A stretch of 64,000 nucleotides of DNA from Candidatus Firestoneibacteriota bacterium. GTDB taxonomy: Bacteria; Oederibacteriota; Muellerivitia; Muellerivitales; Muellerivitaceae. The translations under genes were made by a program, and so were the position numbers. The DNA lies in contig JABDGD010000002.1 in NCBI GenBank assembly GCA_013286205.1, positions 38,944 to 102,943 on the forward strand, given 5' to 3'. The notes beneath the pieces are model-generated. The model saw only the letters and a program-made list of their open reading frames with translations. It made no database searches and was not told where the DNA came from. Of the stretch, positions 41,287 to 50,771 are shown piece after piece; the stretch's first letter is position 1; each line of letters starts with the position of its first letter.

Positions 41287-42212
41287 TCTTTATCCTCCGA
41301 GAAGCGCCGGCCGGTTTGATGAATAAAAACATCTTCCAGCGTGGGCAAACCAAGCGTGAGAGACAAAACATCGTCAGGAAAAGCTTCGAGAATAGGCGCC
41401 ACGAGGTGATAGGCCTTAGGCTGTTCGATTTGAATCAGGTCACCCACGATTTGGGTTTTGATTTTGAGTTTTTCCATAAGTTTCGCGGCTAAAACCGTTG
41501 GTTCTTTGGATTTCAAACGCAATACTTCACCGCCAATTTCGGCTTTCAGCGCTTCGGGTTTGCCCAAAGCTACTTTGACACCCTTATCTAAAATCAAAAG
41601 CCTGTCACAGCGATCCGCTTCTTCCAGATAGTGCGTGGTCACCAAAACCGTCATGCCCTGGGACTGCCTTAAGTTTTCCAGATGGCTCCAAAATTCTTTA
41701 CGGGCAGCGGGATCCAACCCAGTGGAAGGTTCATCGAGAATCATAAGCTCTGGATTATTGAGAAGCGCTTTGGCCAGTTCTACCCGGCGTTGTAACCCGC
41801 CTGAAAGTTTTTCAACTTTCTCCTTTTCACGGTCTTTGAGACCGACCCGCTCCAAATCACGGTCAATACGCGTTTGAAGTTCTTTACCCGACAGACCGTA
41901 GAGATGGCCCTGATGAACCAAATTTTCACGCACTTTGAGTTTTTTATCGAGGGCGGGCAGTTGAAACACGATCCCCATGCGGCGTCGGATGGCGATCTTA
42001 TCCTGAGCCAAATCCATCCCGAAAATTTTGACCTGGCCGGGTTGAGCGGAAAAAAGCGTGGAAAGGATTTTAAAGGTGGTAGTTTTGCCGCCGCCATTGG
42101 GGCCGAGAAAACCAAAAATCTCGCCCTTCTCCACGGAAAAGGTAAGGTCTTGAAGCGCTTTGCGGGTGCCGTATTGATAACTTAAGTTTTGAACTTCCAA
42201 CAGGTGGGACAT
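41283..42212 (-). CDS. ABC transporter ATP-binding protein
   Basis: FLGPNGGGKTTTFKILSTL, KLSGGLQRRVELAKALL, LMILDEPSTGLDP. Confidence 0.95.
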   Translation of the reverse strand: MSHLLEVQNLSYQYGTRKALQDLTFSVEKGEIFGFLGPNGGGKTTTFKILSTLFSAQPGQVKIFGMDLAQDKIAIRRRMGIVFQLPALDKKLKVRENLVHQGHLYGLSGKELQTRIDRDLERVGLKDREKEKVEKLSGGLQRRVELAKALLNNPELMILDEPSTGLDPAARKEFWSHLENLRQSQGMTVLVTTHYLEEADRCDRLLILDKGVKVALGKPEALKAEIGGEVLRLKSKEPTVLAAKLMEKLKIKTQIVGDLIQIEQPKAYHLVAPILEAFPDDVLSLTLGLPTLEDVFIHQTGRRFSEDKE

Positions 42213-42220
42213 GTGCGCCT

Positions 42221-43075
42221 TTACCGCTTATCGATCACCATGATGATAAAGAGCAGCGGAAGATAAGTAATCGACATCCAAAACAAACCCTTCGCTGCGC
42301 GGAGTGTTTTATCTTTGGCCAGCAAAACACTCTGCCAAAGGAAACCTAAACCTAACACAAGCGCGGACCAAAAATAAACCGATCCTGATATGTGCAGATA
42401 AGTGGGAAAAAGAGACGCCGGCACTAAAGCGGTAGCGTAAATGGCCGCCATTAACCCCGCGCTATGCCCTTCGGGATCCACCACGGTCAACATGGGCAAA
42501 CCCGCCCGTTTGTAATCATCTTTATACATCCAGGCAATCGCCAAAAAATGCGGCATTTGCCAGAAGAACAAAATGGCGAAAAGCGTCCAACCCGCTGGGC
42601 CAATTTGGTTTTGCGCGGCGGCCCAGCCCATAATCGGCGGAATAGCGCCGGGAATGGCGCCGACGACCGTACATAGTGAGGTTATTTTTTTAAGAGGCGT
42701 ATAAAGAACCACATAACTGACCAAAGCGCACATGCCGAGCAAAGCGGTCAAATCATTGGTTTCAAATTCTAAAATACCAATACCCAAAATAGAGAGAACC
42801 ATTCCAAACCAAAAGGCGTTTCGTCCCTCCACCCGGCCCGAGGGTAAAGGTCTTTTTTGGGTGCGGAGCATCAAACTGTCCGTATCAGTCTCCAGCCATT
42901 GGTTTAAAGCGCCGCAGCCCGCCGCGACCGCGGTGGAACCCAGCAGGGTAAAGAACAGCGCGGTTTTATTCATGGGGCTGGGGCTTCCTAAATAAAAGCC
43001 CGCCAAGGTAGTGGTCAAAGCCAAAAAGTTAAGTCGAGGTTTGGTAAGAGTGACGTAATCCCGCAGATTTTTCAA
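42221..43075 (-). CDS. ctaB: Protoheme IX farnesyltransferase (heme O synthase)
   Basis: UbiA fold: GALNQWLETDTDSLMLRTQKRPLPSGRV, YTPLKKITSLCTVVGAIPGAIPPIMGW. Confidence 0.95.
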   Translation of the reverse strand: MKNLRDYVTLTKPRLNFLALTTTLAGFYLGSPSPMNKTALFFTLLGSTAVAAGCGALNQWLETDTDSLMLRTQKRPLPSGRVEGRNAFWFGMVLSILGIGILEFETNDLTALLGMCALVSYVVLYTPLKKITSLCTVVGAIPGAIPPIMGWAAAQNQIGPAGWTLFAILFFWQMPHFLAIAWMYKDDYKRAGLPMLTVVDPEGHSAGLMAAIYATALVPASLFPTYLHISGSVYFWSALVLGLGFLWQSVLLAKDKTLRAAKGLFWMSITYLPLLFIIMVIDKR

Positions 43076-44001
43076 GAAACCGATTCCTTTTGAAACAGAC
43101 GGAAGCTATTGAGCGTTAAGACTAACATAGAAGCCAGAAGAGCGGCTCCCGTAATGACGTGCACTGAGGTAGGGATAATGGATTTTTCAGTAGAGATGAC
43201 CAAAATACCCAGAAAGCACTGCAGCCAAACCAACAAAGCCGCATTAGCGGCCGGCCAAAAAAGTGACTTTTCGTGCGTGTATTGAGTGCAAACTTTAAAG
43301 GCGATCCAGTTCACCAAACCTAAAACCAAAAACGCCCCAATGCGGGTATGGCTAAATTGAAGTAAAACCGCCAGCGGCCAATCCGCTGGCAGTAATTGGC
43401 CGTTCGATAAAGGCCAGTCCGGTATGGCCAATCCAAACCCACTGTGGCGGGTTACCGCGCCGACTAAAATTTGAAAATAAATAAGAACTGTCACCGTCAA
43501 AGCGGCCTTGCGAATGGTTCCTGTTGACTGAATGCGGTGATCCCCGTCCTCGATCCAGGTTTTAGACGTCACCAACGACAAGCTGATAATGAAGCAGAAA
43601 AAGATTTGAGCTAAGCCCGCGTGAGCCACTGAGACTTCGGTGGGCAAATGGAGAAGAACGGTCACTCCGCCCAGAACCGCCTGAAGCAGCACCGCGCCCA
43701 AAGCCGACCAGGCCAGTTTTTTAACCCAGGCCCGTTTTTCAACCATTTGCGTATAAATCGCCAGACCAACCGTGAGAAGAGCGACTGTACCCGCCACCAT
43801 CCGGTGCCCATGCTCAAACAAGACGCCGCCGCGCATCTCCGGAAAGAATTTGCCAAAAGAAAGGGGCCAATCTGGAACCGCCAGACTCGAACCCGTGCTG
43901 GTAACTAATGCCCCCGCCAGTAAAAGCACAAAAGTACAACCCGCTGTGATCAAAGCGTAGCGGTGAAGGCTGGGTTGATAGTTAGAAGACGCGTTATTCA
44001 A
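43072..44001 (-). CDS. ctaA: Heme A synthase
   Basis: LLLAGALVTSTGSSLAVPDWPLSFG...EHGHRMVAGTVAL...QAVLGGVTVLLHLPTEVSVAHAGLAQ...GAVTRHSGFGLAIPDWPL. Confidence 0.95.
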   Translation of the reverse strand: MNNASSNYQPSLHRYALITAGCTFVLLLAGALVTSTGSSLAVPDWPLSFGKFFPEMRGGVLFEHGHRMVAGTVALLTVGLAIYTQMVEKRAWVKKLAWSALGAVLLQAVLGGVTVLLHLPTEVSVAHAGLAQIFFCFIISLSLVTSKTWIEDGDHRIQSTGTIRKAALTVTVLIYFQILVGAVTRHSGFGLAIPDWPLSNGQLLPADWPLAVLLQFSHTRIGAFLVLGLVNWIAFKVCTQYTHEKSLFWPAANAALLVWLQCFLGILVISTEKSIIPTSVHVITGAALLASMLVLTLNSFRLFQKESVS

Positions 44002-44027
44002 ATCGGCCTACTTTCACTTGAAACAAC

Positions 44028-44055
44028 AATGGCCCCGGAAAGTTCCGGAGCCATT
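44028..44055. terminator. Hairpin between ctaA and the cupredoxin-like lipoprotein gene
   Basis: AATGGCCCCGGAA-AG-TTCCGGAGCCATT, one mismatch; no clear T-run. Confidence 0.45.
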
Positions 44056-44078
44056 CAGGGATTCACACCGCCAAAAAC

Positions 44079-44852
44079 TTAGTTCGTCGCGGCAAAAGTA
44101 AAGTTGACACTCTTGGCTTCGCCGTCTTTTATATCCACTTTTTGAGGAGCGGATTCGCCGTACTTTTCCTGCCAGGCCACTAAAGTATAGCTGCCAGCGG
44201 GCAGACCGGAGATCTTGAAAGAACCATTGTCGCCCGTGACCGAGTAAAACGGATTAGTGAACACTCCGACGAAGCAATGCATCCAGCCGTGAACGTCACA
44301 CTTAAACTTAACCGGCATTTCAGCTTTAGTAAATTTCTTTTCAGTCTTCATTCCTTGGTTCGGCTGACCCACATTGAAGCTGTCATTCGTCACCGCTAAA
44401 CAATGGACGTTATGCAGGGTCGGATCGCTGTTTTCGATTTCCAAAGGCTGTCCCACTTGAATGCCAAACACGTGCGGGCTGTACATACAACCCTTTTGAA
44501 CTAACTCCACCGAGGTGGCCGGAGCGGGATAATTACCAGCGCCTTCTTTCACATAAACGATGACGTTTTTCAGATCGCCCTTCGCGTCCGCGATAACGGT
44601 TTCGTCTTTCACTAAACCCGTGTGTTGAGCCTTACAAACCGGATCCGCGTCCACGCTGAACATGGCCGTTCCCGGCGCTTTACCCGTCAAAGTCACTGTT
44701 CCCGCCACGCTAGCCGTACCCAAAACCGCCGTGGCCTTGGACGCGCTGTTGGCCATCGCCATCAATTCTTCATCTTCGCTTTTTTGTCCGCAGCCGGCGG
44801 TTAACCCCAGGCTGGCGATCGCTAACAAAGCTAATAATTTTTTCAATTCCAT
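44079..44852 (-). CDS. Cupredoxin-like lipoprotein with carboxypeptidase-regulatory-like C-terminus
   Basis: Start MELKKLLALLAIASLGLTAGC (lipobox); IENSDPTLHNVHC and CDVHGWMHCFV (C-x2-H-x2-M); GSFKISGLPAGSYTLVAWQEKYG. Confidence 0.7.
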   Translation of the reverse strand: MELKKLLALLAIASLGLTAGCGQKSEDEELMAMANSASKATAVLGTASVAGTVTLTGKAPGTAMFSVDADPVCKAQHTGLVKDETVIADAKGDLKNVIVYVKEGAGNYPAPATSVELVQKGCMYSPHVFGIQVGQPLEIENSDPTLHNVHCLAVTNDSFNVGQPNQGMKTEKKFTKAEMPVKFKCDVHGWMHCFVGVFTNPFYSVTGDNGSFKISGLPAGSYTLVAWQEKYGESAPQKVDIKDGEAKSVNFTFAATN

Positions 44853-45005
44853 CTCAGCGCTCCTTAAAAACTTTAAAATAATTCGCCAAACTTTTGGCGT
44901 TCTCACAACCACAACAGGATTTTTCACCGCGTGAATCAAAAATGAGGGAGAGTCAGAAACAATTTACCCCTGCCCGCTTTTTAAAAGCAAGCAGGGGCAA
45001 GTGGG

Positions 45006-47816
45006 TTAGTTTGCTTTACCGCTATTGAGCGAGAAAAGATAATCCCGCAAGAGTTCACGCTGCTTTTGCGAATTGCCATGGAAATACTGCGGCACAGGCG
45101 ATTTGTCGTCCGGCTGCGGCCAGAAACTGGGCATACGAACACCGGGCATCAAATCATCCGGGTTTTTCAGCCACACTGCCACCCAATCCGGCTTCAAGCG
45201 AGAGTGAACTTGGAGCAAGTCAGGCGCGGCGGTCGACAGATCAGCGGGAATCTTATTGCCGATGATGTGACACTTAGCGCATTGGAGCTTATCAAACATG
45301 GCCTTGGTTTGAGAAGCGTCTTTAGCGCTCAACTTATCAGCGGCCATCGATTTAAACGGATAGACCTGATCTTCCTTTGCGTTGAAGTAAGTGATCACAT
45401 TGCTGATGTCTTCATCCGTCCAATGGAAGCTCGGCATGTGAATATGCAACCAGGGGCGGATGGGATGAACACCCAACAAGAAGTCATGGAACCATTCCAC
45501 CTGAATCTTCGCGCCTTCTTTACGCAGGTTCGGCGGAGCCAAGGACAGGTCGATGTTTTCTTTTTCGTACATTTCACGGATTTTGCCGCCTTGATCCTCG
45601 ATCAAGTGACAGCCGCGGCAGTTGAAGTTCGCGATCACGCGGCGGCCCTTTTCGAGCAGCACGCCATTACCGTGAGTGCCCGCGATCATGTCATCCGGCA
45701 CGTAGGTTTTGGTTAATCCCAAAACCGCTGTAGCGATCGCTTCGCGGTCTTCAGGGCTCAAACGGAAATTCGGCATTTTCAAGCGGTCTTGGAAAGCGAC
45801 ACTCTTGTCCTTGTCAAACTGACGCGGATTTTCGAGTTTCGCGTTCACAAACGCTTCATGTGTATGTTCGTATTCAGAAGTGCCGAAGTCTAACTGGCTG
45901 ACCTGTTTGGTTCCCCAGTCAGAGAGTTCAGTTCCAATACCCTGGGCAGTTTCAAAACCCGAGATCATGTGACAGCCAAAGCAACCGTATTTGGTTAAGC
46001 TCTTTTGACCCAGGAATTGTTCACGGGCTTTTTCATCCATGGCAGCCATTTGCGTTTTAGCTCCATCAATGCCATACAAGGGCTTCAAGTAAGTCTGAAT
46101 TAAGTCATCGCGGACAGCAGCGTCAGCCTGAGGCGCGCTAGCTTCGTCAAAAGTTTTGTTACGCTTCGACATCAAGTAGGCCGTCACATCGGCAGCTTCT
46201 TGATTAGTTAAGCGCATGACCGGCATGCGGGTATCCGGATTAAAGTGGCGCGGATTTTTGATCCAGGTGTAAACAAACGCCGCGGAAAGTTTGCTTCCCG
46301 TACCGGATAAGTCAGGCGCGAAATCAGCGTGATGCGAAGTCACATCATCAATTCCGTGGCAGGCCAAGCAGCCGATTTCCTTAAACACTTTTTTACCATT
46401 AGCGACGCTGCCAGCCGGCGCGCTTTCGTTGGGGCTATAGCCGCTAGAGTGCTCATATAAATACTGAACGATCGAATGTAATTCGGCCTTCGTCTTGGCC
46501 AAGCCTTCTTCATCCGAGTTATTGGTCTGTTGGAAAAAGCTCGGCATGCGAGCCGCCGGGTTAAAGGATTTCGGATCCCACACCCATTTCTCCACGAATT
46601 GTTGGTTCAGCTTGCCCTTCACACGAATCAAGCTTGGACCGGCTTTGGTCAAGCCTTCCAGATTTTTCACTTTATGACAACCCACGCATCCGCGGGTCAC
46701 CATCAGTTCACGCCCACGATCCAGCTTCGGAGCGTTATTCACAAACTCTTGGTTGCCATGGCACTTCAAGCAGGAACCTTCGGTGTACTTCAAGGGCAGC
46801 ATGGTGCTCTGAACGCCTTCAGGAGCTTCCCAGCCGTATTTATCTTTCCAAAGCTTCGCTTGTTCTTCATCGTTCGGAACGTGAGCGCAAGTAGTGAAAT
46901 CAATCGCTTGACCCATGCCGCCGTGACAAATGGTGCAGCCCACTTTATCCATCGGGTGAGCGCTGGTAGGACCGACATAAAGTTCTAAGTGAGGGTGAGT
47001 GCGGAAAGGCTGAGGCGCGTTTTCAAAACCTTTTTTATCAATGCCCTGGTGACAGCTCATGCAGCGGTCAACCCGCATGGTTTTGGCGAAATAAAGGTCT
47101 TCCGGCAGGTTCTTCAAGATGACTTGTTGAACTTGAATGGTTGGGGCCAAGAAGTCGAGCAGCATGGCGTTGCGGAAATAGAACAAGAAACTAAAAGAGT
47201 TTTTGTCGATTTTGGCTTTCAGCAAATGAAAGTCCGCCATCATCTTGTTGATGTTGGAGGTTACTTCGTCGCGTTTAGCGTAAATGTCCGCCAAATCTTT
47301 GGCGGCCTGGGCTTTTTGCTGGCTCAAATCAAAAAGCTGCTGGGTATAACCGTTAGCTTTGTCTGTCTCCGCCTGAATTTTCTTGTTCAGCGAATCAGAA
47401 TCTTTTCCTTCTTTGTTTTCTTCGCTATAGGCGTATTTGTCAGCGTCGAGCTGCGCCTTAAGCGGCTGATAGTCGACCGTCTTTACTTTGAAAATTTGCG
47501 TGTCGAGCTTGGCGGACAAATCATTCAATCTGGAAATTTCTTTTTCGTGAGAATCCAGATCTTTGTTAGCTTCTTTTAAATCAATGTGCAGTTGTTTGAA
47601 CTTGGCGAAATCCATGTCAGAAACAACTTCTTTTGCCGAATCCACAGCCTGCGAGCGCTGTAACTGCATAAATTGACGCTGATAGTTTTTCCAGGGACGG
47701 TTGTAGTCTTTCCAAACCATCCAGATCACGCAAAGCAAAAGCACCAAGCTGGACCAAAGGAAAATCTTGGTCAGTGTTTTGCTGTTATAAGCTCTCTCGT
47801 CTTTAAAGTCGGCCAA
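45006..47816 (-). CDS. Membrane-anchored octaheme c-type cytochrome
   Basis: One N-terminal TM, long coiled-coil-like stretch, eight CxxCH: CMSCH, CTICH, CLKCH, CVGCH, CLACH, CFGCH, CRGCH, CAKCH. Confidence 0.92.
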   Translation of the reverse strand: MADFKDERAYNSKTLTKIFLWSSLVLLLCVIWMVWKDYNRPWKNYQRQFMQLQRSQAVDSAKEVVSDMDFAKFKQLHIDLKEANKDLDSHEKEISRLNDLSAKLDTQIFKVKTVDYQPLKAQLDADKYAYSEENKEGKDSDSLNKKIQAETDKANGYTQQLFDLSQQKAQAAKDLADIYAKRDEVTSNINKMMADFHLLKAKIDKNSFSFLFYFRNAMLLDFLAPTIQVQQVILKNLPEDLYFAKTMRVDRCMSCHQGIDKKGFENAPQPFRTHPHLELYVGPTSAHPMDKVGCTICHGGMGQAIDFTTCAHVPNDEEQAKLWKDKYGWEAPEGVQSTMLPLKYTEGSCLKCHGNQEFVNNAPKLDRGRELMVTRGCVGCHKVKNLEGLTKAGPSLIRVKGKLNQQFVEKWVWDPKSFNPAARMPSFFQQTNNSDEEGLAKTKAELHSIVQYLYEHSSGYSPNESAPAGSVANGKKVFKEIGCLACHGIDDVTSHHADFAPDLSGTGSKLSAAFVYTWIKNPRHFNPDTRMPVMRLTNQEAADVTAYLMSKRNKTFDEASAPQADAAVRDDLIQTYLKPLYGIDGAKTQMAAMDEKAREQFLGQKSLTKYGCFGCHMISGFETAQGIGTELSDWGTKQVSQLDFGTSEYEHTHEAFVNAKLENPRQFDKDKSVAFQDRLKMPNFRLSPEDREAIATAVLGLTKTYVPDDMIAGTHGNGVLLEKGRRVIANFNCRGCHLIEDQGGKIREMYEKENIDLSLAPPNLRKEGAKIQVEWFHDFLLGVHPIRPWLHIHMPSFHWTDEDISNVITYFNAKEDQVYPFKSMAADKLSAKDASQTKAMFDKLQCAKCHIIGNKIPADLSTAAPDLLQVHSRLKPDWVAVWLKNPDDLMPGVRMPSFWPQPDDKSPVPQYFHGNSQKQRELLRDYLFSLNSGKAN

Positions 47817-47834
47817 GGCTGTTTCCTTCGCTAA

Positions 47835-48923
47835 TTAAATATTAAAGAAAATTTCCGGTATCGCGATAACGTACTTCAAGTTAATCAACCATCTCAAAAC
47901 CATCTTGATCGGCAAAGACGCCATGGATAAAAACAGGAACATCAAAACGCCATAGCGGGCCACACCTAATTTTTCTAAAAGCTCTTGGCACAAAGGAATT
48001 TTCTTGGTTAAGAGCGGCGGCAATGCCACTAAGTAAGCCCCAACCGCGAGAAAGCCCCACATTTCACGGATAAGGAAATTAGCCGGCAGGCCGATACCCA
48101 AAATGCGGACCCAGATGTATTCCGACAAGTTAACATTATTCAAAACAACCACTTTGTGCGGATCCCAATTTTCATAAGGCCCAAAGAAATTCCAGCCCGG
48201 ACCGCGCATGAAGGTTCCCAAGAAAATCAAAGTGACCCAGAGAATAAAGAAACCGAAGAGGAATGGAATGATCGCCAATTTGCGTTCATTGAAGGTGTAG
48301 TAACCGGCGCCCTTGGGATTTTTGTCGATATAAGGAATGGCCATTAAGCCCACCAGAATCAAAGTGGGATAAACCACTCCGGCCAGCCAGGGATCGTAAT
48401 AGACCAGCATTTCTTGTAAACCCAGGAAGTACCAGGGAGCTTTAGAAGGATTCGGCGTCCAGGCCGGCGTCGCGGCCTGTTCAAGCGGCGCGTGCAAGCA
48501 CAAAGACCAAACCAGAAGAACAATACCGCCCACGATGGTGGCGATAAATTCGACATAAACCAGATCCGGCCAAACATAAACTTTTTTGTCAGAGGTTTCT
48601 TTTTCAATCGGCGGTTGGCCTTGGGCAATGCGACGGTCATTCAACACGCCCTGGCGGAACGACAACCAGGTGAAGAAGCCCACGGAGAAAACCATCAAGA
48701 AGATGGGAACGTTGTCCGGCAAAGAGGCGATTTCACGGAAGTGATCGCTGTAAACCATCGAGAACACGATGGCGCCGATAGCGCCCCACAAAAGCTTCAC
48801 GGCAAAAGCCGGCTCGGTCCAAGTTTCCCGATACTTAATCATCGCCCAGAAAGCGATAACCGAAAATAAAAAGTATGACCAGGGTTGAAGCACAAAATCG
48901 ATGGCATCAAGTATGTAATGCAT
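47835..48923 (-). CDS. Cytochrome b C-terminal-domain subunit (extended subunit IV-like)
   Basis: TPNPSKAPWYFLGLQEMLVYYDPWLAGVVYPTLILVGLMAIPYIDKNP. Confidence 0.88.
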   Translation of the reverse strand: MHYILDAIDFVLQPWSYFLFSVIAFWAMIKYRETWTEPAFAVKLLWGAIGAIVFSMVYSDHFREIASLPDNVPIFLMVFSVGFFTWLSFRQGVLNDRRIAQGQPPIEKETSDKKVYVWPDLVYVEFIATIVGGIVLLVWSLCLHAPLEQAATPAWTPNPSKAPWYFLGLQEMLVYYDPWLAGVVYPTLILVGLMAIPYIDKNPKGAGYYTFNERKLAIIPFLFGFFILWVTLIFLGTFMRGPGWNFFGPYENWDPHKVVVLNNVNLSEYIWVRILGIGLPANFLIREMWGFLAVGAYLVALPPLLTKKIPLCQELLEKLGVARYGVLMFLFLSMASLPIKMVLRWLINLKYVIAIPEIFFNI

Positions 48924-48961
48924 GGTCCCTCAAAAAAACTAGTTTTTGCTCAAGCCGCAGA

Positions 48962-49792
48962 TTACAGCGGACCCGAGATACCGCCGTCTTTACGAACGCG
49001 CCAAAAGTGAATCGCCATCAACGTGGCGGCCACAATAGGAACAACAACGCAATGAAGCACATAAAAACGAATCAAAGTCGCTTCGGACACAAAATGTCCG
49101 CCCAGGAGAGCAAAGTGAATGTCAGAGCCGCCATGTACCAAGTGCACGCCGCCGATTTGAATCATTGAGGCACCCGGCCCTTCATAACCCATGAAAGGGG
49201 TAGCGCGCGCCATATTGGTACCGACCGTAATAGCCCACATCGCCAGCTGATCCCAAGGAAGCAAATAGCCGGTAAAGGAGAGAAGAAGCGTGATCACCAA
49301 GAGAACAACACCGATCACCCAGTTAAATTCACGAGGCGGCTTATAGGAGCCCGTCATAAACACGCGGAACATATGAAGCCAAACAGCGATGACCATGGCA
49401 TGCGCACCCCAGCGGTGAATCTCGCGCATAATGCCGAGAGGTACATGTTCACGTAAAGCGACGATATCGTAATAAGCGTATTCCGCCGTCGGGCGGTAGT
49501 AGAACATCAGCAAAATGCCGGTGACCGTGAGGTTGAGGAACAAGAAGAAGGACAAACCGCCCATACACCAGGTGTAGCTCATCTTCACGCCAGAATGGCG
49601 GGCCTTCACCGGATGCAAGTGGAGGAATAAATTCGACAGAACCGCCATCACGCGGTTACGCGGAGTATCCGGGTAGCCGTGGCGGAAAATGGATTTCCAG
49701 ATTTGACCTTCAGCGATCGCTTTCTTCACCGCTTCGGGCGAAGGAGCTTGCGCAAACTTCTCATCGATCATTTTTTTCAGTTTATCCAACAT
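48962..49792 (-). CDS. Cytochrome b N-terminal-domain subunit (b6-like)
   Basis: [73 protein letters not shown]. Confidence 0.94.
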   Translation of the reverse strand: MLDKLKKMIDEKFAQAPSPEAVKKAIAEGQIWKSIFRHGYPDTPRNRVMAVLSNLFLHLHPVKARHSGVKMSYTWCMGGLSFFLFLNLTVTGILLMFYYRPTAEYAYYDIVALREHVPLGIMREIHRWGAHAMVIAVWLHMFRVFMTGSYKPPREFNWVIGVVLLVITLLLSFTGYLLPWDQLAMWAITVGTNMARATPFMGYEGPGASMIQIGGVHLVHGGSDIHFALLGGHFVSEATLIRFYVLHCVVVPIVAATLMAIHFWRVRKDGGISGPL

Positions 49793-49818
49793 GCGTCAGA
49801 TCCTTTAGCGAGCTAAGA

Positions 49819-50571
49819 TCAGCCCTTGTATTCTAAATAAGAGCCGGGCAAACCCCATTGGCCCAATTCCTGTTGAAACTTGATGCTCTCGTCAATTTGA
49901 ATCAAACCATCATCCGTCATGGTGATTTGGAAACGTTCTAAAGGCCGGGGAGCCGGTCCCTCAAAGTTAACACCCGTAATGTAGTAACCGCTGCCGTGGC
50001 AGGGGCATTTAAATTTCTGTTCGGCTTGTAACCAGTTCGGCGTGCAACCCAAGTGCGTACAAATCGTGGACAGTGCGTAAAAACCCGTAGTCTCACGGAC
50101 AATCCAAACGCGGTGACCTTCTTTATAGCGTTCATCCACACCCAAGGAATAAGAGCTCGGCGCGCCGGCGGCAAATTTCAGGGGCGGCTCAAAAGTCACG
50201 TTCGGGAAAAGGAAGCGAACCACACCGCTTAAAGCACCCAATGTCGCGGCCGTAAAAGCCACCCAGGCCAACCCTAAGAGGGATAAAAACGAACGGCGGT
50301 TCAATTCAGGATTTAAAGCGGAAGGCTCAGTCTCTTCAACGTGAGCGTGAGCTTTATGTTCCTGCGCTTCTTTATAAGCGTTGAACAAGAAGGTAATGGT
50401 CAACACGATCACATAGACAAACAAGGAACCTAAGGCGATAAAACCGAGGTTAATAATAAGAGAGCTGATTTCAATGGTGGAGGAAGGTTTCACTTCCGCG
50501 AAGGAAGTTCCGGTCATCAACAAAAAGGCCGCCAAGGCCAAGAAAGGAAAACGATATCGACTCGAGTTCAT
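49819..50571 (-). CDS. Rieske iron-sulfur protein
   Basis: CTHLGCTPNWLQAEQKFKCPCHGSGYYITG and RRSFLSLLGLAWVAFTAATLGAL; start re-assigned to MNSSRYRF. Confidence 0.94.
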   Translation of the reverse strand: MNSSRYRFPFLALAAFLLMTGTSFAEVKPSSTIEISSLIINLGFIALGSLFVYVIVLTITFLFNAYKEAQEHKAHAHVEETEPSALNPELNRRSFLSLLGLAWVAFTAATLGALSGVVRFLFPNVTFEPPLKFAAGAPSSYSLGVDERYKEGHRVWIVRETTGFYALSTICTHLGCTPNWLQAEQKFKCPCHGSGYYITGVNFEGPAPRPLERFQITMTDDGLIQIDESIKFQQELGQWGLPGSYLEYKG

Positions 50572-50655
50572 TAAAACCGCTCCGGTGAAAAACAAGAGAT
50601 TTTGAGGACAAAAGCTTTCAGAAAACCAAGTCGAATCAGGTTGAAAGCAGGCCGT

Positions 50656-50684
50656 ATTCTAAACAAGCGCATTATATGGGTCAA
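50656..50684 (-). promoter_or_regulatory. Sigma70-like promoter of the Rieske/cytochrome b operon
   Basis: TTGACC-N17-TAGAAT on minus strand, about 85 bp upstream of the Rieske start. Confidence 0.6.
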
Positions 50685-50771
50685 GCCTAAGGATGGCTAA
50701 AATCACACACAAACTCAAAAATCTTGACTAATTATTCCTATTTGAATGGCAGATGATTGGCACTTCGAAAA

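Noticed and set aside
46989-47579. 196-aa plus ORF opposite the octaheme cytochrome
   Set aside because: Antisense to the coiled-coil segment of a clearly coding gene.
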